A DNA stretch of 38,523 nucleotides from Clostridiales bacterium (GCA_004554085.1 SFNY01000020.1:1-38523), one strand, 5' to 3'. Positions 22,100 through 29,897 are shown, numbered from the stretch's first letter. Numbers and translations are program-made. Notes: a model not told the origin generated them from the sequence alone.

Positions 22100-23188
22100 A
22101 TGAAGCATCTTGACACCCCCTCCGGTCGGATTCCGCTGCCGGCCTTCTTCCCGGACGCCACCTACGGCGCAATTCGCGCGGGCACCTTCGACGACGTGTA
22201 CGCCGCCGGCCTGTACGGCTGCGAGATGAACAGCTACCACCTGATGACCAAGCCCGGTGCGAAGCTCATCAAGTCGCTGGGCGGCCTGCACGGCTTCACC
22301 GGCTACAAGGGCGCGATTCTCACCGACTCCGGCGGCTTCCAGCTCTATTCGCTGATCCGGGAAAACAGCGACTACGGCGAGATTCGCGACAAGGAGATCA
22401 TCTTCCGCCCCGACCGTGGAAAGGAGAAGCTCAGCTTCACCCCGGAGAAGTGCATTCAGGTGCAGTTCCAGTACGGCTCGGACGTGATGATGGCGCTGGA
22501 CATGTGCACCCACCCCGACGATCCCATCGAGGTGCAGCGGCGCAGCGTGGAGCTGACCGCCAAGTGGGGCGCGCGCTGCCGGGAGGAGTTCGACAAGCTG
22601 GCGAAGCAGTCGAAGTCCGAAAGGAAGCCGCTGCTGCTGGGCATCGTGCAGGGCGGCAGCGATCCCGTGCTGCGCATGGAGTGCGGGCGGCGGCTGGAGG
22701 AGATCGGCTTCGACGGCTACGGCTTCGGCGGCTGGCCGCTGGACGCAAACGGCTCGTTCCGACCGGACATCCTGAGAATGGCCGCGGACGCCATGCCAGA
22801 TGACAAGATCAAGTACGCCATGGGCCTGGGCCGCCCGGAGGAGATCGTGCAGTGCGTGGAGATGGGCTACTCCCTCTTCGACTGCGTGATTCCCACCCGC
22901 GAGGCGCGCCATCAGCGGCTCTACGTGTTCGCCGACGGCTGCGCCACCCCCGACGGCGTGCGCCGCAGCGACGGCAAGTTCTACAAGTTCCACTATATTC
23001 TGGACGATAAACACGCCCGGGACGGACGAAGCGTGGACGAAAGCTGCGACTGCGAACTCTGCCGCAACCACTCCCGGGCCTACCTGCACCACCTGTTCAA
23101 GATGGGCGACCCCAGCGCCATGCGCCTGGCCACCGCCCACAACCTGCGCTTCTACGGAAGGCTGATGGAGCTGCTGCGCCATGAATGA
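22100..23188 (+). CDS. tgt: tRNA-guanine transglycosylase family protein (divergent Tgt)
   Basis: The 362-residue TIM-barrel enzyme family exchanges guanine-34 of certain tRNAs for a queuosine precursor. Key residues are present: Asp in L-T-D-S-G-G-F-Q, the nucleophilic Asp and the two following arginines in F-D-C-V-I-P-T-R-E-A-R, Gln in G-I-V-Q-G-G, and the zinc ligands C-D-C-E-L-C with a later His. Differences from common bacterial Tgt are M-A-L-D-M-C-T for M-x-F-D-E-C-T, G-F-G-G-W-P-L-D for G-x-x-x-G-G-L-x-V-G-E, and E-A-R-H-Q for x-A-R-N-G. Those segments line the base pocket, so the accepted base may differ (queuine rather than preQ1 is one option). It starts 31 bp after rsmH and overlaps the next gene by 8 nt. 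Confidence 0.85.
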   Translation: MKHLDTPSGRIPLPAFFPDATYGAIRAGTFDDVYAAGLYGCEMNSYHLMTKPGAKLIKSLGGLHGFTGYKGAILTDSGGFQLYSLIRENSDYGEIRDKEIIFRPDRGKEKLSFTPEKCIQVQFQYGSDVMMALDMCTHPDDPIEVQRRSVELTAKWGARCREEFDKLAKQSKSERKPLLLGIVQGGSDPVLRMECGRRLEEIGFDGYGFGGWPLDANGSFRPDILRMAADAMPDDKIKYAMGLGRPEEIVQCVEMGYSLFDCVIPTREARHQRLYVFADGCATPDGVRRSDGKFYKFHYILDDKHARDGRSVDESCDCELCRNHSRAYLHHLFKMGDPSAMRLATAHNLRFYGRLMELLRHE

Positions 23189-23975
23189 TCCGATGCTGGA
23201 AAAGCTGCTGCATTCGAAGAACTACCAGTGCGTGTGCCCGGACGCCGTGCGCCGCATCTATGCCGAATGCCTGCAAAAGTACAAGAAGCCCAAGGACGCG
23301 GAGAAGGCCGCCCGCGAACAGCTGCACGGCCTGACCGGCGCTTTTCTGACGAGGGACGAATCCGCCGCCTGCATGAAGGATATGCACATCTGGGCCACAG
23401 ATGGCCGCAAGGACGCCGATCTGGAGCGCGCGCTGACCCGCCACGCCTCCACCCGGGAGCGCCTGCCGCTTGCGCGCATGGACGGGATGTATGAACATAT
23501 TTTTGAAGTCACAGGCGCGCCCGCCTCGGTGCTGGACCTGGCCTGCGGGCTGAATCCGCTGTACCTGGGCGCGCGGGGGATTTCCACCGTGGGTATAGAT
23601 GTCTCCGGTGAGGCGGCAAAGGACGTCAACGCCTGCGCATCGAACTATGGCCTGCCAATCCGCGCCGTCTGTGCTGACCTGCTGTGCGAAAACGCGGTTC
23701 CGAAGGAGCGCCATGACCTCGCGCTGCTGTTCAAGATTCTGCCGCTGCTGGAGCGCCAGAAAAGCGGTGCGGCCATGGATGTGATGCATGCTGTGAACGC
23801 GAAATATCTGGCAATCTCCTTCCCCACCCGCACGCTGGGTGGGCGCAACGTGGGCATGGAGGGGAACTACTCCGCCTGGATGGAGGGCCACCTGCCCGGA
23901 AACCGGCGCATCGCCGCGCGCTTCACGGAGGAAAACGAGCTGTTCTATATATTGGAGGAAATTCACAATGCCTAA
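23181..23975 (+). CDS. ArmA/Rmt-family 16S rRNA (guanine-1405 N7)-methyltransferase homologue
   Basis: The 264-residue protein matches the FmrO/ArmA/Rmt family over its whole length. An all-helical N-terminal domain (1-100) begins L-L-H-S-K-N-Y and contains K-Y-K...A-R-E-Q-L-H-G-L-T-G-A-F, then H-A-S-T-R-E-R (88-94; ArmA has H-S-S-T-N-E-R). The SAM motif is V-L-D-L-A-C-G-L-N-P-L (117-127). Later blocks are L-L-F-K-I-L-P-L-L-E-R-Q (182-193) and I-S-F-P-T-R-T-L-G-G-R-N-V-G-M-E (212-227) followed by N-Y-x-x-W. Family members methylate N7 of G1405 in helix 44 of 16S rRNA and block 4,6-disubstituted 2-deoxystreptamine aminoglycosides. It overlaps tgt by 8 nt and rsmI by 8 nt, so it is a built-in member of this operon. 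Activity and resistance are inferred. Confidence 0.88.
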   Translation: MNDPMLEKLLHSKNYQCVCPDAVRRIYAECLQKYKKPKDAEKAAREQLHGLTGAFLTRDESAACMKDMHIWATDGRKDADLERALTRHASTRERLPLARMDGMYEHIFEVTGAPASVLDLACGLNPLYLGARGISTVGIDVSGEAAKDVNACASNYGLPIRAVCADLLCENAVPKERHDLALLFKILPLLERQKSGAAMDVMHAVNAKYLAISFPTRTLGGRNVGMEGNYSAWMEGHLPGNRRIAARFTEENELFYILEEIHNA

Positions 23976-24828
23976 GCTCTGCGTCGTCGCCACGCCCATC
24001 GGAAACCTGAACGATCTCACGCCGCGCATGCGGGAGGCCATTGAAAACGCCGACCTCATCGCCGCCGAGGACACCCGGGTGACGATGAAGCTGCTGAACC
24101 ACTGGGACGTAAAGAAGCCGCTGATCTCCTGCCACCGCCACAACGAGGAGGACAAGGCCCCGCAGATCGTGGAGCGCATGCTTGCGGAGGATCTGACCGT
24201 GGCGCTGACCTGCGACGCGGGCACGCCGGGCATCTCCGACCCCGGCCACCTGCTGGTGCGGGCGTGCTGGGAGGCGGGAATTTCGGTGGAGCCGGTGAGC
24301 GGGCCGTCGGCGGTGGTCACGGCGCTGTCGGCCTCGGGCTTTGACGCGCGGGAGTTCGCCTTCTACGGCTTCCTGCCGCGGGAGAAGAAGTTCCTCCGGG
24401 AGAAGCTGGAGTCGATCCGCCGCGCGGGCGTACCCGTGTGCGTGCTGTACGAATCCCCCCACCGCGTCTGTGAGCTGGTGAAGCAGATTGCGGAGGACTG
24501 GAAGGGCTGCATGCTCTGCGTGTGCTCCGATCTGACCAAGAAGTTCGAGCGCATCTACCGGGGCGAGGCAGGTCAGGTGCTGGAGATGCTTGAGGGCAAC
24601 CCCAGCGTGGAGAAGGGCGAGTACTGCATCGTCTGCGACCTCTCGCCGCTGCCCCCTCTGGAGGAAAAAAAGCCGCCGCTGGATGCGACGGTGGTGATGC
24701 TTGCGGCAATCCTGAACGACGAGTGCTCCATCGCGGAGGCTGCTCAGGCTGCCCTCGACGCGGGCTGTCCCCGCAACGAGGTCTACCGGGCCAAGCTGCG
24801 GATTCAGGAGATGTTCGAGGAGGAATAG
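23968..24828 (+). CDS. rsmI: 16S rRNA (cytidine-1402 2'-O)-methyltransferase
   Basis: The 286-residue protein is a tetrapyrrole-methylase-fold SAM enzyme that adds the 2'-O-methyl group to C1402, the same nucleotide RsmH modifies. Diagnostic segments are V-A-T-P-I-G-N-L-N-D-L-T-P-R (residues 7-20), A-A-E-D-T-R-V-T, L-L-N-H, C-D-A-G-T-P-G-I-S-D-P-G, V-S-G-P-S-A, and Y-E-S-P-H-R. The ATG at 23968 has GGAGGA upstream and overlaps the ArmA-like stop by 8 nt; a longer in-frame reading would start inside that gene and is rejected. It is last in the operon, followed by a hairpin at 24843-24868. Confidence 0.95.
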   Translation: MPKLCVVATPIGNLNDLTPRMREAIENADLIAAEDTRVTMKLLNHWDVKKPLISCHRHNEEDKAPQIVERMLAEDLTVALTCDAGTPGISDPGHLLVRACWEAGISVEPVSGPSAVVTALSASGFDAREFAFYGFLPREKKFLREKLESIRRAGVPVCVLYESPHRVCELVKQIAEDWKGCMLCVCSDLTKKFERIYRGEAGQVLEMLEGNPSVEKGEYCIVCDLSPLPPLEEKKPPLDATVVMLAAILNDECSIAEAAQAALDAGCPRNEVYRAKLRIQEMFEEE

Positions 24829-24842
24829 GTGAAAATGCACGG

Positions 24843-24868
24843 AGAGCCACCCGAAATCGGATGGCTCT
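24843..24868. terminator. Stem-loop between convergent rsmI and GNAT genes
   Basis: Arms AGAGCCA and TGGCTCT (24843-24849 and 24862-24868) with an inner CCG/CGG pair. The plus-strand tail is only moderately T-rich. It likely ends the rsmH-rsmI operon. Confidence 0.5.
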
Positions 24869-24909
24869 ATGCGTTGTTCAATTGTTTTAGGGCCATGTGC
24901 GCTGCCGGA

Positions 24910-25425
24910 TCAACCCGCTTTTCCCTTCAGGTTCTTCTCCATCAGATAGAAGATTCCCTTGCGGAAGCGCACCTCGCCCGTGCGCTTGTAGCCCAGCTTT
25001 TCGTACAGGCGCTGGGCGTGCAGGTTCTGGCTGAACACGTCCAGCCGCACGCTGTCGAAGCCCTTCGTGCGCGCCTCTGCTTCCATGCGGGCCATCGCCT
25101 GCCGGGCAAGGCCCTGCCCCTGCATCCTTGGGTTCACGCACAGGCGGTGCAGCACGCAGAAGTCGCCCTGCGCAAAATCCCACGCGCCCAATTCGTATTC
25201 CGGGTCATACTCCCGGTTGACCACATAGGCGCAGGCCAGCTCTCCTTCCAGCAGGCCCAGCGTCATGTCGCCCGACTCCACGTCCTCGGAAAGAATCTCC
25301 CGGTCGGGATAGTATTCGTCCCACTGATCGATGCCCTGCCGGAGCATGTCCTGCGTCGCCGCGCCGTACAGAGCGACCAGCGCGTCCAGATCGTCGACCG
25401 TCGCCGTGCGAAATTCCAGTTCCAT
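24910..25425 (-). CDS. GNAT-family N-acetyltransferase
   Basis: The 171-residue protein is a single GNAT domain. The acetyl-CoA loop is R-M-Q-G-Q-G-L-A-R-Q-A-M (motif A, near residue 110), preceded by the strand L-H-R-L-C-V-N-P and followed by V-R-L-D-V-F-S-Q-N-L-H-A-Q-R-L-Y-E-K-L-G-Y (motif B). The ATG at 25425 has a near-perfect GGAGGTGA site; the longer open frame lies over the ROK gene's 3' end and is rejected. It sits 50 bp after the ROK gene on the same strand, probably in one transcript. The acceptor is unknown; the family ranges over amino acids, antibiotics, polyamines and protein N-termini. Confidence 0.85.
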   Translation of the reverse strand: MELEFRTATVDDLDALVALYGAATQDMLRQGIDQWDEYYPDREILSEDVESGDMTLGLLEGELACAYVVNREYDPEYELGAWDFAQGDFCVLHRLCVNPRMQGQGLARQAMARMEAEARTKGFDSVRLDVFSQNLHAQRLYEKLGYKRTGEVRFRKGIFYLMEKNLKGKAG

Positions 25426-25475
25426 ATGCCTCACCTCCGGCCAGCGGCCTCCCAATCCGACCGCAGCAGCCGCAT

Positions 25476-26444
25476 CTATTGTTGCCTCCGGTTCTCCATT
25501 CCATACACCGCCACCATCGCGGCGGCGAAATCGCCGATCTGCTCGCCGGTCTCGGCAGGCAGCACCTTCAGATCCTCCCAGCACATCGGCAGCGCCTCGC
25601 GGCGGATGGCGCGCCACATGCTCGCCTCCAGCAGCTTTTTGCACCGCATGTACACGCCGCCGATCACGATGCGCTCGGGGTTGAGCACGTCCGCGATCAG
25701 CGCGATGCCCTCGCCCAGATACGCGCCCGCGATTTCAAACACCCGGATCGCATCCGGATCTCCCGCCTTGGCGTAGTCGCCCAGCGCACGGGTACTCAGC
25801 TCTGCGTCCGTTTCCTTCCAACGGATGCTGCGGCCCTCCTTCGTCCACTCCCGGCGCAGTCCCGCCGCCAGCCGCGCGATGCCGCCGCCGCTGGTGAAGC
25901 CCTCGAAGGAGCCGGCCTTGCCGTAGCCCACCGGGCCGTCCCTCTCCAGGCGCAGATGTCCCACCTCGCCGGCCATGTCCCGCGCGCCGCGCAGCAGCCG
26001 GCCGTCGGCGATGATGCCCGCGCCCATGCCGGTGCCCATGGTGAGGAACACCATGTCCGCGCAGCCCCGGCCCGCGCCGTGCTTCCACTCCACCAGCGCG
26101 CAGGCGTTGGCGTCGTTCTGCAGAAAGGCCGGGATGCCGAATGCGTCCTCCAGAATCTTCACGATGGGCACCTCGTCCCAGCCCGGCAGGTTCGGCGGCG
26201 ACTGCACCACGCCGGAGCGGGAGTTCAGGGGACCTCCGCAGCTCACGCCGATGGCCTCCACAGGCACGTCCGATTCGCGGATCAGCGCCTCCGCAGCCTC
26301 CAGCAGCATGTGCCGCGCATACTCAAAGCCCAGCTCCGTGCGGGTTTCAAAGCGCAGCTTTCGAATGATTTCAATCTTTTCACCGGCATCCGCCAGCAGC
26401 ACCGCGCATTTCGTACCGCCAACGTCCAGTCCCAGCACGCGCAT
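25476..26444 (-). CDS. ROK-family sugar kinase-like protein lacking the zinc motif
   Basis: The 322-residue protein has the ROK ATPase fold: phosphate loop L-D-V-G-G-T-K (residues 5-11), the catalytic Asp in L-Q-N-D-A-N-A, and T-M-G-T-G-M-G-A-G-I-I. Most ROK glucokinases and regulators carry C-x-C-G-x-x-G-C-x-E; here the same place reads G-Y-G-K-A-G-S-F-E, so the cysteines are missing while the Glu is retained. There is no N-terminal HTH, so it is a kinase-type rather than a repressor-type member. The ATG at 26444 follows GGGAGG; an earlier in-frame ATG at 26462 lacks a site. Promoter at 26489-26517. It likely phosphorylates a hexose or amino sugar. Confidence 0.85.
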   Translation of the reverse strand: MRVLGLDVGGTKCAVLLADAGEKIEIIRKLRFETRTELGFEYARHMLLEAAEALIRESDVPVEAIGVSCGGPLNSRSGVVQSPPNLPGWDEVPIVKILEDAFGIPAFLQNDANACALVEWKHGAGRGCADMVFLTMGTGMGAGIIADGRLLRGARDMAGEVGHLRLERDGPVGYGKAGSFEGFTSGGGIARLAAGLRREWTKEGRSIRWKETDAELSTRALGDYAKAGDPDAIRVFEIAGAYLGEGIALIADVLNPERIVIGGVYMRCKKLLEASMWRAIRREALPMCWEDLKVLPAETGEQIGDFAAAMVAVYGMENRRQQ

Positions 26445-26488
26445 CCGGTCAATGCCTCCCATTCTGTGTCGAAATCGGGATTTTCCTC

Positions 26489-26517
26489 AGGATACCACAG
26501 CGCTGCCGGACTGTCAA
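26489..26517 (-). promoter_or_regulatory. Sigma-A promoter for the ROK/GNAT unit
   Basis: On the minus strand TTGACA (26517-26512), 17-bp spacer, TATCCT (26494-26489). It is divergent from the secG promoter 46 bp away. Confidence 0.75.
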
Positions 26518-26562
26518 CCGACGGTTTTTCCGATAAATTCTGTGAAAATTGAAAAAACCTTG

Positions 26563-26591
26563 TTGCCTTTTGTGCGAAAGCATGCTATAAT
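26563..26591 (+). promoter_or_regulatory. Sigma-A promoter for secG
   Basis: TTGCCT at 26563-26568, 17-bp spacer, TATAAT at 26586-26591, about 40 nt before the ATG at 26633. Confidence 0.7.
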
Positions 26592-26632
26592 ATTCAAGTA
26601 TGTTGCGTTGATATGTTTAAGGAGGATGTCCC

Positions 26633-27049
26633 ATGACCGCTTTGTCCATTGTTCTCGATATCGTACTGATTCTGATCTCTCTCGTGCTGATTGCCGCAGT
26701 GCTCATGCAGCAGGGCCAGCGTCAGGGCCTGGGCGCCATTGCCGGCGGTGCAGAGACGTTCTTCGGCAAGAATAAGTCCCGCGGCCTGGATGGCAAGCTG
26801 CAGAAGATCACCAAGATCGCTGCCGTTGTGTTCATCGTGCTGGCCATCGTCACCACCATCGTCGTCGCCCACAATGCATCCAGCTCCGCTGCCGTCACCG
26901 ACGTCAACGCTGCGGTGCAGGAGATTCTTGACGCTGAGAATGCAGCCGCAGCGGATGTCGCCGACGTCACTGATGCCGTCGCCGAAGGTGAGACCGAAGC
27001 CGCTGCCGAAGGTGAGACCGAAGCTGAGGCCGATACCGCCGCAAACTGA
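26633..27049 (+). CDS. secG: Preprotein translocase subunit SecG with long acidic C-terminal tail
   Basis: Residues 1-80 match SecG: a first membrane helix (about 5-25), the conserved cytoplasmic loop L-M-Q-Q-G-Q-R-Q-G-L-G-A-I-A-G-G-A-E-T-F-F-G (split here by the usual K-N-K-S-R-G), and a second helix (about 60-78). SecG supports SecYEG-dependent export. The remaining 58 residues form an Ala/Asp/Glu-rich tail with two near-copies of A-E-G-E-T-E-A, absent from ordinary 70-80-residue SecG. By topology the tail would be on the outer face if both ends are outside. The ATG follows AAGGAGGA. The gene is monocistronic and ends in a hairpin at 27071-27110. Confidence 0.9.
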   Translation: MTALSIVLDIVLILISLVLIAAVLMQQGQRQGLGAIAGGAETFFGKNKSRGLDGKLQKITKIAAVVFIVLAIVTTIVVAHNASSSAAVTDVNAAVQEILDAENAAAADVADVTDAVAEGETEAAAEGETEAEADTAAN

Positions 27050-27070
27050 CGCGGTTGATTCAACCGGTTT

Positions 27071-27110
27071 CAAGGAAAGAGAGACGGAAAGCGCCGCCTC
27101 TCTTTTCTTG
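27071..27110 (+). terminator. Terminator after secG
   Basis: AAAGAGAG (27076-27083) pairs with CTCTCTTT (27098-27105), extended by CGG/CCG inside and CAAG/CTTG outside. The T-rich right arm resembles a bidirectional-style intrinsic terminator. Confidence 0.65.
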
Positions 27111-27162
27111 ATGTCCGCCGCACAACGTGGCTTCCCCTGCAGCGCGCAGTAGGATTCTTAAC

Positions 27163-27191
27163 TTGACAATCCCCCTGCGCTTTTTTATAAT
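27163..27191 (+). promoter_or_regulatory. Sigma-A promoter for T-box/leuS
   Basis: TTGACA at 27163-27168, 17-bp spacer, TATAAT at 27186-27191, both hexamers perfect. The transcript begins near 27198, at the 5' end of the T-box leader. Confidence 0.85.
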
Positions 27192-27197
27192 GGAAGG

Positions 27198-27417
27198 GCT
27201 GAGAAGGAAAGCAGTAGGTGCGCACAGGTTTTCAGAGAATTGCCGGTCGCTGCGAGGCAATGGCCGAACGCGCTGAACTCGTTCCGGAGCATCCCGCCTG
27301 AAAAGGTGGGCGGCGGCCGCCGTTACCGGCATTAAGCGGATCTGATTGGATCAATAAGAGTGGTACCGCGAAAGGCTTGCCTTCCGTCTCTTTACGAGGC
27401 CGGAGGTTTTTTCTTTT
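27198..27417 (+). ncRNA. Leucine T-box riboswitch
   Basis: The leader contains an early AGTAGG element of stem I, a specifier-like segment GAACTC with the leucine codon CTC at 27278-27280, the T-box sequence AGAGTGGTACCGCG (27357-27370), and a terminator hairpin (about 27380-27406) followed by TTTTTTCTTTTT. Uncharged tRNA-Leu would pair through its anticodon to the specifier and through its CCA end to the T-box bulge, favouring the antiterminator and leuS transcription. The specifier agrees with the downstream gene. Boundaries are approximate. Confidence 0.9.
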
Positions 27418-27458
27418 TGCGGGCCGCCTGAAGCATTTCAAAAGGAGCGACTGACTGC

Positions 27459-29876
27459 ATGAAGAACATTCCCGTCTACAATCCCGCACAGATCGAGGGC
27501 AAGTGGCAGCTGCACTGGGAGAACAACCACTCCTTCGCCGCTGAAAAATCCCACGAAAAGCCGAAGTTCTATCCGCTGATCGAGTTCCCCTATCCCTCCG
27601 GCGCGGGCCTGCACGTGGGCCATCCGCGCTCCAACACGGCCATGGACATCATCGCCCGCAAGCGCCGCATGGAGGGCTACAACGTGCTCTTCCCCATCGG
27701 CTACGACGCCTTCGGTCTGCCGACGGAGAACTACGCCATCAAGAACCACATCCATCCCGCCATCGTTACGGAGAAGAACATCGCCCGCTTCCGCAGCCAG
27801 CTCAAGAGATTGGGCTTCTCCTTCGACTACGACCGCGAGATCTCCACCACCGATCCCAAGTACTACAAGTGGACCCAGTGGATCTTCCTGAAGCTGTTTG
27901 AAAAGGGCCTGGCCTACAAGCAGGAGATGCCCATCAACTGGTGCACCAGCTGCAAGGTGGGTCTGGCGAACGAGGAAGTCGTCAACGGCGTGTGCGAGCG
28001 CTGCGGCGGCGAGGTCGTGCGCAAGGTGAAGTCCCAGTGGATGCTGCGCATCACCGAGTACGCCCAGAAGCTGATCGACGGCCTGGACGACGTGGACTTC
28101 ATCGAGCGCGTCAAGGTGCAGCAGCGCAACTGGATCGGCCGCAGCGAGGGCGCGGAGGTGGACTTTACGCTGACCTCCGGCGACAAGCTGACCGTGTACA
28201 CCACCCGCCCGGACACCCTGTTCGGCGCGACCTACATGGTCATTTCCCCCGAGCATCCGCTGATCGAGGAGCGCAAGGATCTGATCGCGAACTACGCCGA
28301 CGTGGTCGCCTACCGCGAGGCTGCCGCCCGCAAGAGCGACTTCGAGCGTACCGAGCTCAACAAGGACAAGACCGGCGTGCAGCTCGACGGCGTGCGCGCC
28401 ATCAACCCCCTCACCGGCACTGAGATCCCCGTCTGGGTGTCCGACTATGTGCTGATGGGCTACGGCACCGGCGCGATCATGGCCGTGCCCGCCCACGACA
28501 CCCGCGACTGGGAGTTTGCCAAGAAGTTCGGCATGCCGATCATCGAGGTCGTGGCCGGCGGCAACGTGCAGGAGGAGGCCTACACCGACATTCAGGACGG
28601 CGTGATGGTCAATTCCGACTTCCTCAACGGCATGAAGGTCGCCGAGGCCAAGCGCGCCATCATCGACTACCTGGCCGAGAAGGGCATCGGCCACCGCAAG
28701 ATCAACTTCAAGCTGCGCGACTGGGTGTTCTCCCGCCAGCGCTACTGGGGTGAGCCGATTCCGCTGGTGAACTGCCCCTGCTGCGGCTGGGTGGCGCTGC
28801 CGGAGGATCAGTTGCCGTTGAAGCTGCCCGAGGTGGAGAGCTACGAGCCCACCGACAACGGCGAATCCCCGCTGGCCGCGATGACCGACTGGGTCAACAC
28901 CACCTGCCCGAAGTGCGGCGGCCCCGCCAAGCGCGAGACCGACACCATGCCCCAGTGGGCCGGCTCCAGCTGGTACTTCCTGCGCTACATCGATCCCTGG
29001 AACGACGATTGTCTCGCCGATCCCGAGGAGATGAAGTACTGGCTGCCCGTGGACTGGTACAACGGCGGCATGGAGCACACCACCCTGCATCTGCTGTACA
29101 GCCGCTTCTGGCACCGCTTCCTCTATGACAACGGCATCGTGCCCACGCCCGAACCGTATCAGAAGCGCACCAGCCACGGCATGATCCTGGGCGGCGACGG
29201 CGAGAAGATGTCCAAGTCCCGCGGCAACGTGGTCAACCCCGACGAAATCGTGGACGAGCTGGGCGCGGACGCCTTCCGCATGTACGAGATGTTCATGGGC
29301 GCGTTCGACCAGGCCATTCCGTGGAGCACCGACGGCGCGCGCGGCTGCCGCCGCTTCCTGGACCGCGTGTGGCGCATGATGGAGTTCATGACCGAGGACG
29401 AGGGCGTCTCCGAGGACATGAAGTTCGACGTGCACTCCACCATCAAGAAGGTCGGCGAGGACTTCGAGCGCATGAAGTTCAACACCGGCATCGCCGCCAT
29501 GATGTCCCTGGTGAATCAGTTCTATTCCAAGGGCAGCATCACCAAGGGCGAGATGGGCATCCTCATCCGCCTGCTGAACCCCGTCGCGCCCCACATCACC
29601 GAGGAAATCAACGAAATCTGCGGCTGCGTGGACGGCGAACTGCTGCACGCCCCGTGGCCCGCATATGATGAAGCAGCCCTGGTCAAGTCCACCGTGGAGG
29701 TTGCCCTGCAGATCAACGGCAAGGTGCGCGGCCGCATGCATGTGCCCGCCGACCTGACCCGCGACGGCGCGCAGGAATACTTCCTGGCCCAGGACGAGGT
29801 GAAGAAGCTGATCGGCGACAAGGCCATCAGGAAGCTGGTCTTTGTGCCGGGCCGCCTGGTGAACATCGTCTGCTGA
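27459..29876 (+). CDS. leuS: Leucyl-tRNA synthetase
   Basis: The 805-residue class I synthetase has the usual order: HIGH-type motif L-H-V-G-H-P (near residue 50), zinc-like segment W-C-T-S-C-K-V-G and E-R-C-G-G, the CP1 editing domain with T-T-R-P-D-T-L-F-G-A-T and the catalytic Asp in P-A-H-D-T-R-D, a C-P-C-C-G-W and C-P-K-C-G-G region, and K-M-S-K-S in G-E-K-M-S-K-S-R-G-N-V-V (near 580). It ends in the anticodon-binding and C-terminal domains (V-A-L-Q-I-N-G-K-V-R-G). Length is standard. The start follows AAAGGAG. Expression is controlled by the T-box. Confidence 0.97.
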   Translation: MKNIPVYNPAQIEGKWQLHWENNHSFAAEKSHEKPKFYPLIEFPYPSGAGLHVGHPRSNTAMDIIARKRRMEGYNVLFPIGYDAFGLPTENYAIKNHIHPAIVTEKNIARFRSQLKRLGFSFDYDREISTTDPKYYKWTQWIFLKLFEKGLAYKQEMPINWCTSCKVGLANEEVVNGVCERCGGEVVRKVKSQWMLRITEYAQKLIDGLDDVDFIERVKVQQRNWIGRSEGAEVDFTLTSGDKLTVYTTRPDTLFGATYMVISPEHPLIEERKDLIANYADVVAYREAAARKSDFERTELNKDKTGVQLDGVRAINPLTGTEIPVWVSDYVLMGYGTGAIMAVPAHDTRDWEFAKKFGMPIIEVVAGGNVQEEAYTDIQDGVMVNSDFLNGMKVAEAKRAIIDYLAEKGIGHRKINFKLRDWVFSRQRYWGEPIPLVNCPCCGWVALPEDQLPLKLPEVESYEPTDNGESPLAAMTDWVNTTCPKCGGPAKRETDTMPQWAGSSWYFLRYIDPWNDDCLADPEEMKYWLPVDWYNGGMEHTTLHLLYSRFWHRFLYDNGIVPTPEPYQKRTSHGMILGGDGEKMSKSRGNVVNPDEIVDELGADAFRMYEMFMGAFDQAIPWSTDGARGCRRFLDRVWRMMEFMTEDEGVSEDMKFDVHSTIKKVGEDFERMKFNTGIAAMMSLVNQFYSKGSITKGEMGILIRLLNPVAPHITEEINEICGCVDGELLHAPWPAYDEAALVKSTVEVALQINGKVRGRMHVPADLTRDGAQEYFLAQDEVKKLIGDKAIRKLVFVPGRLVNIVC

Positions 29877-29897
29877 TCCCCATCAACCCGACCGATC

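Noticed and set aside
27438..29741. 767-codon minus-strand frame opposite leuS
   Set aside because: A typical antisense artefact of GC-rich coding DNA with repeated Val/His/Ala; no motif or start signal.
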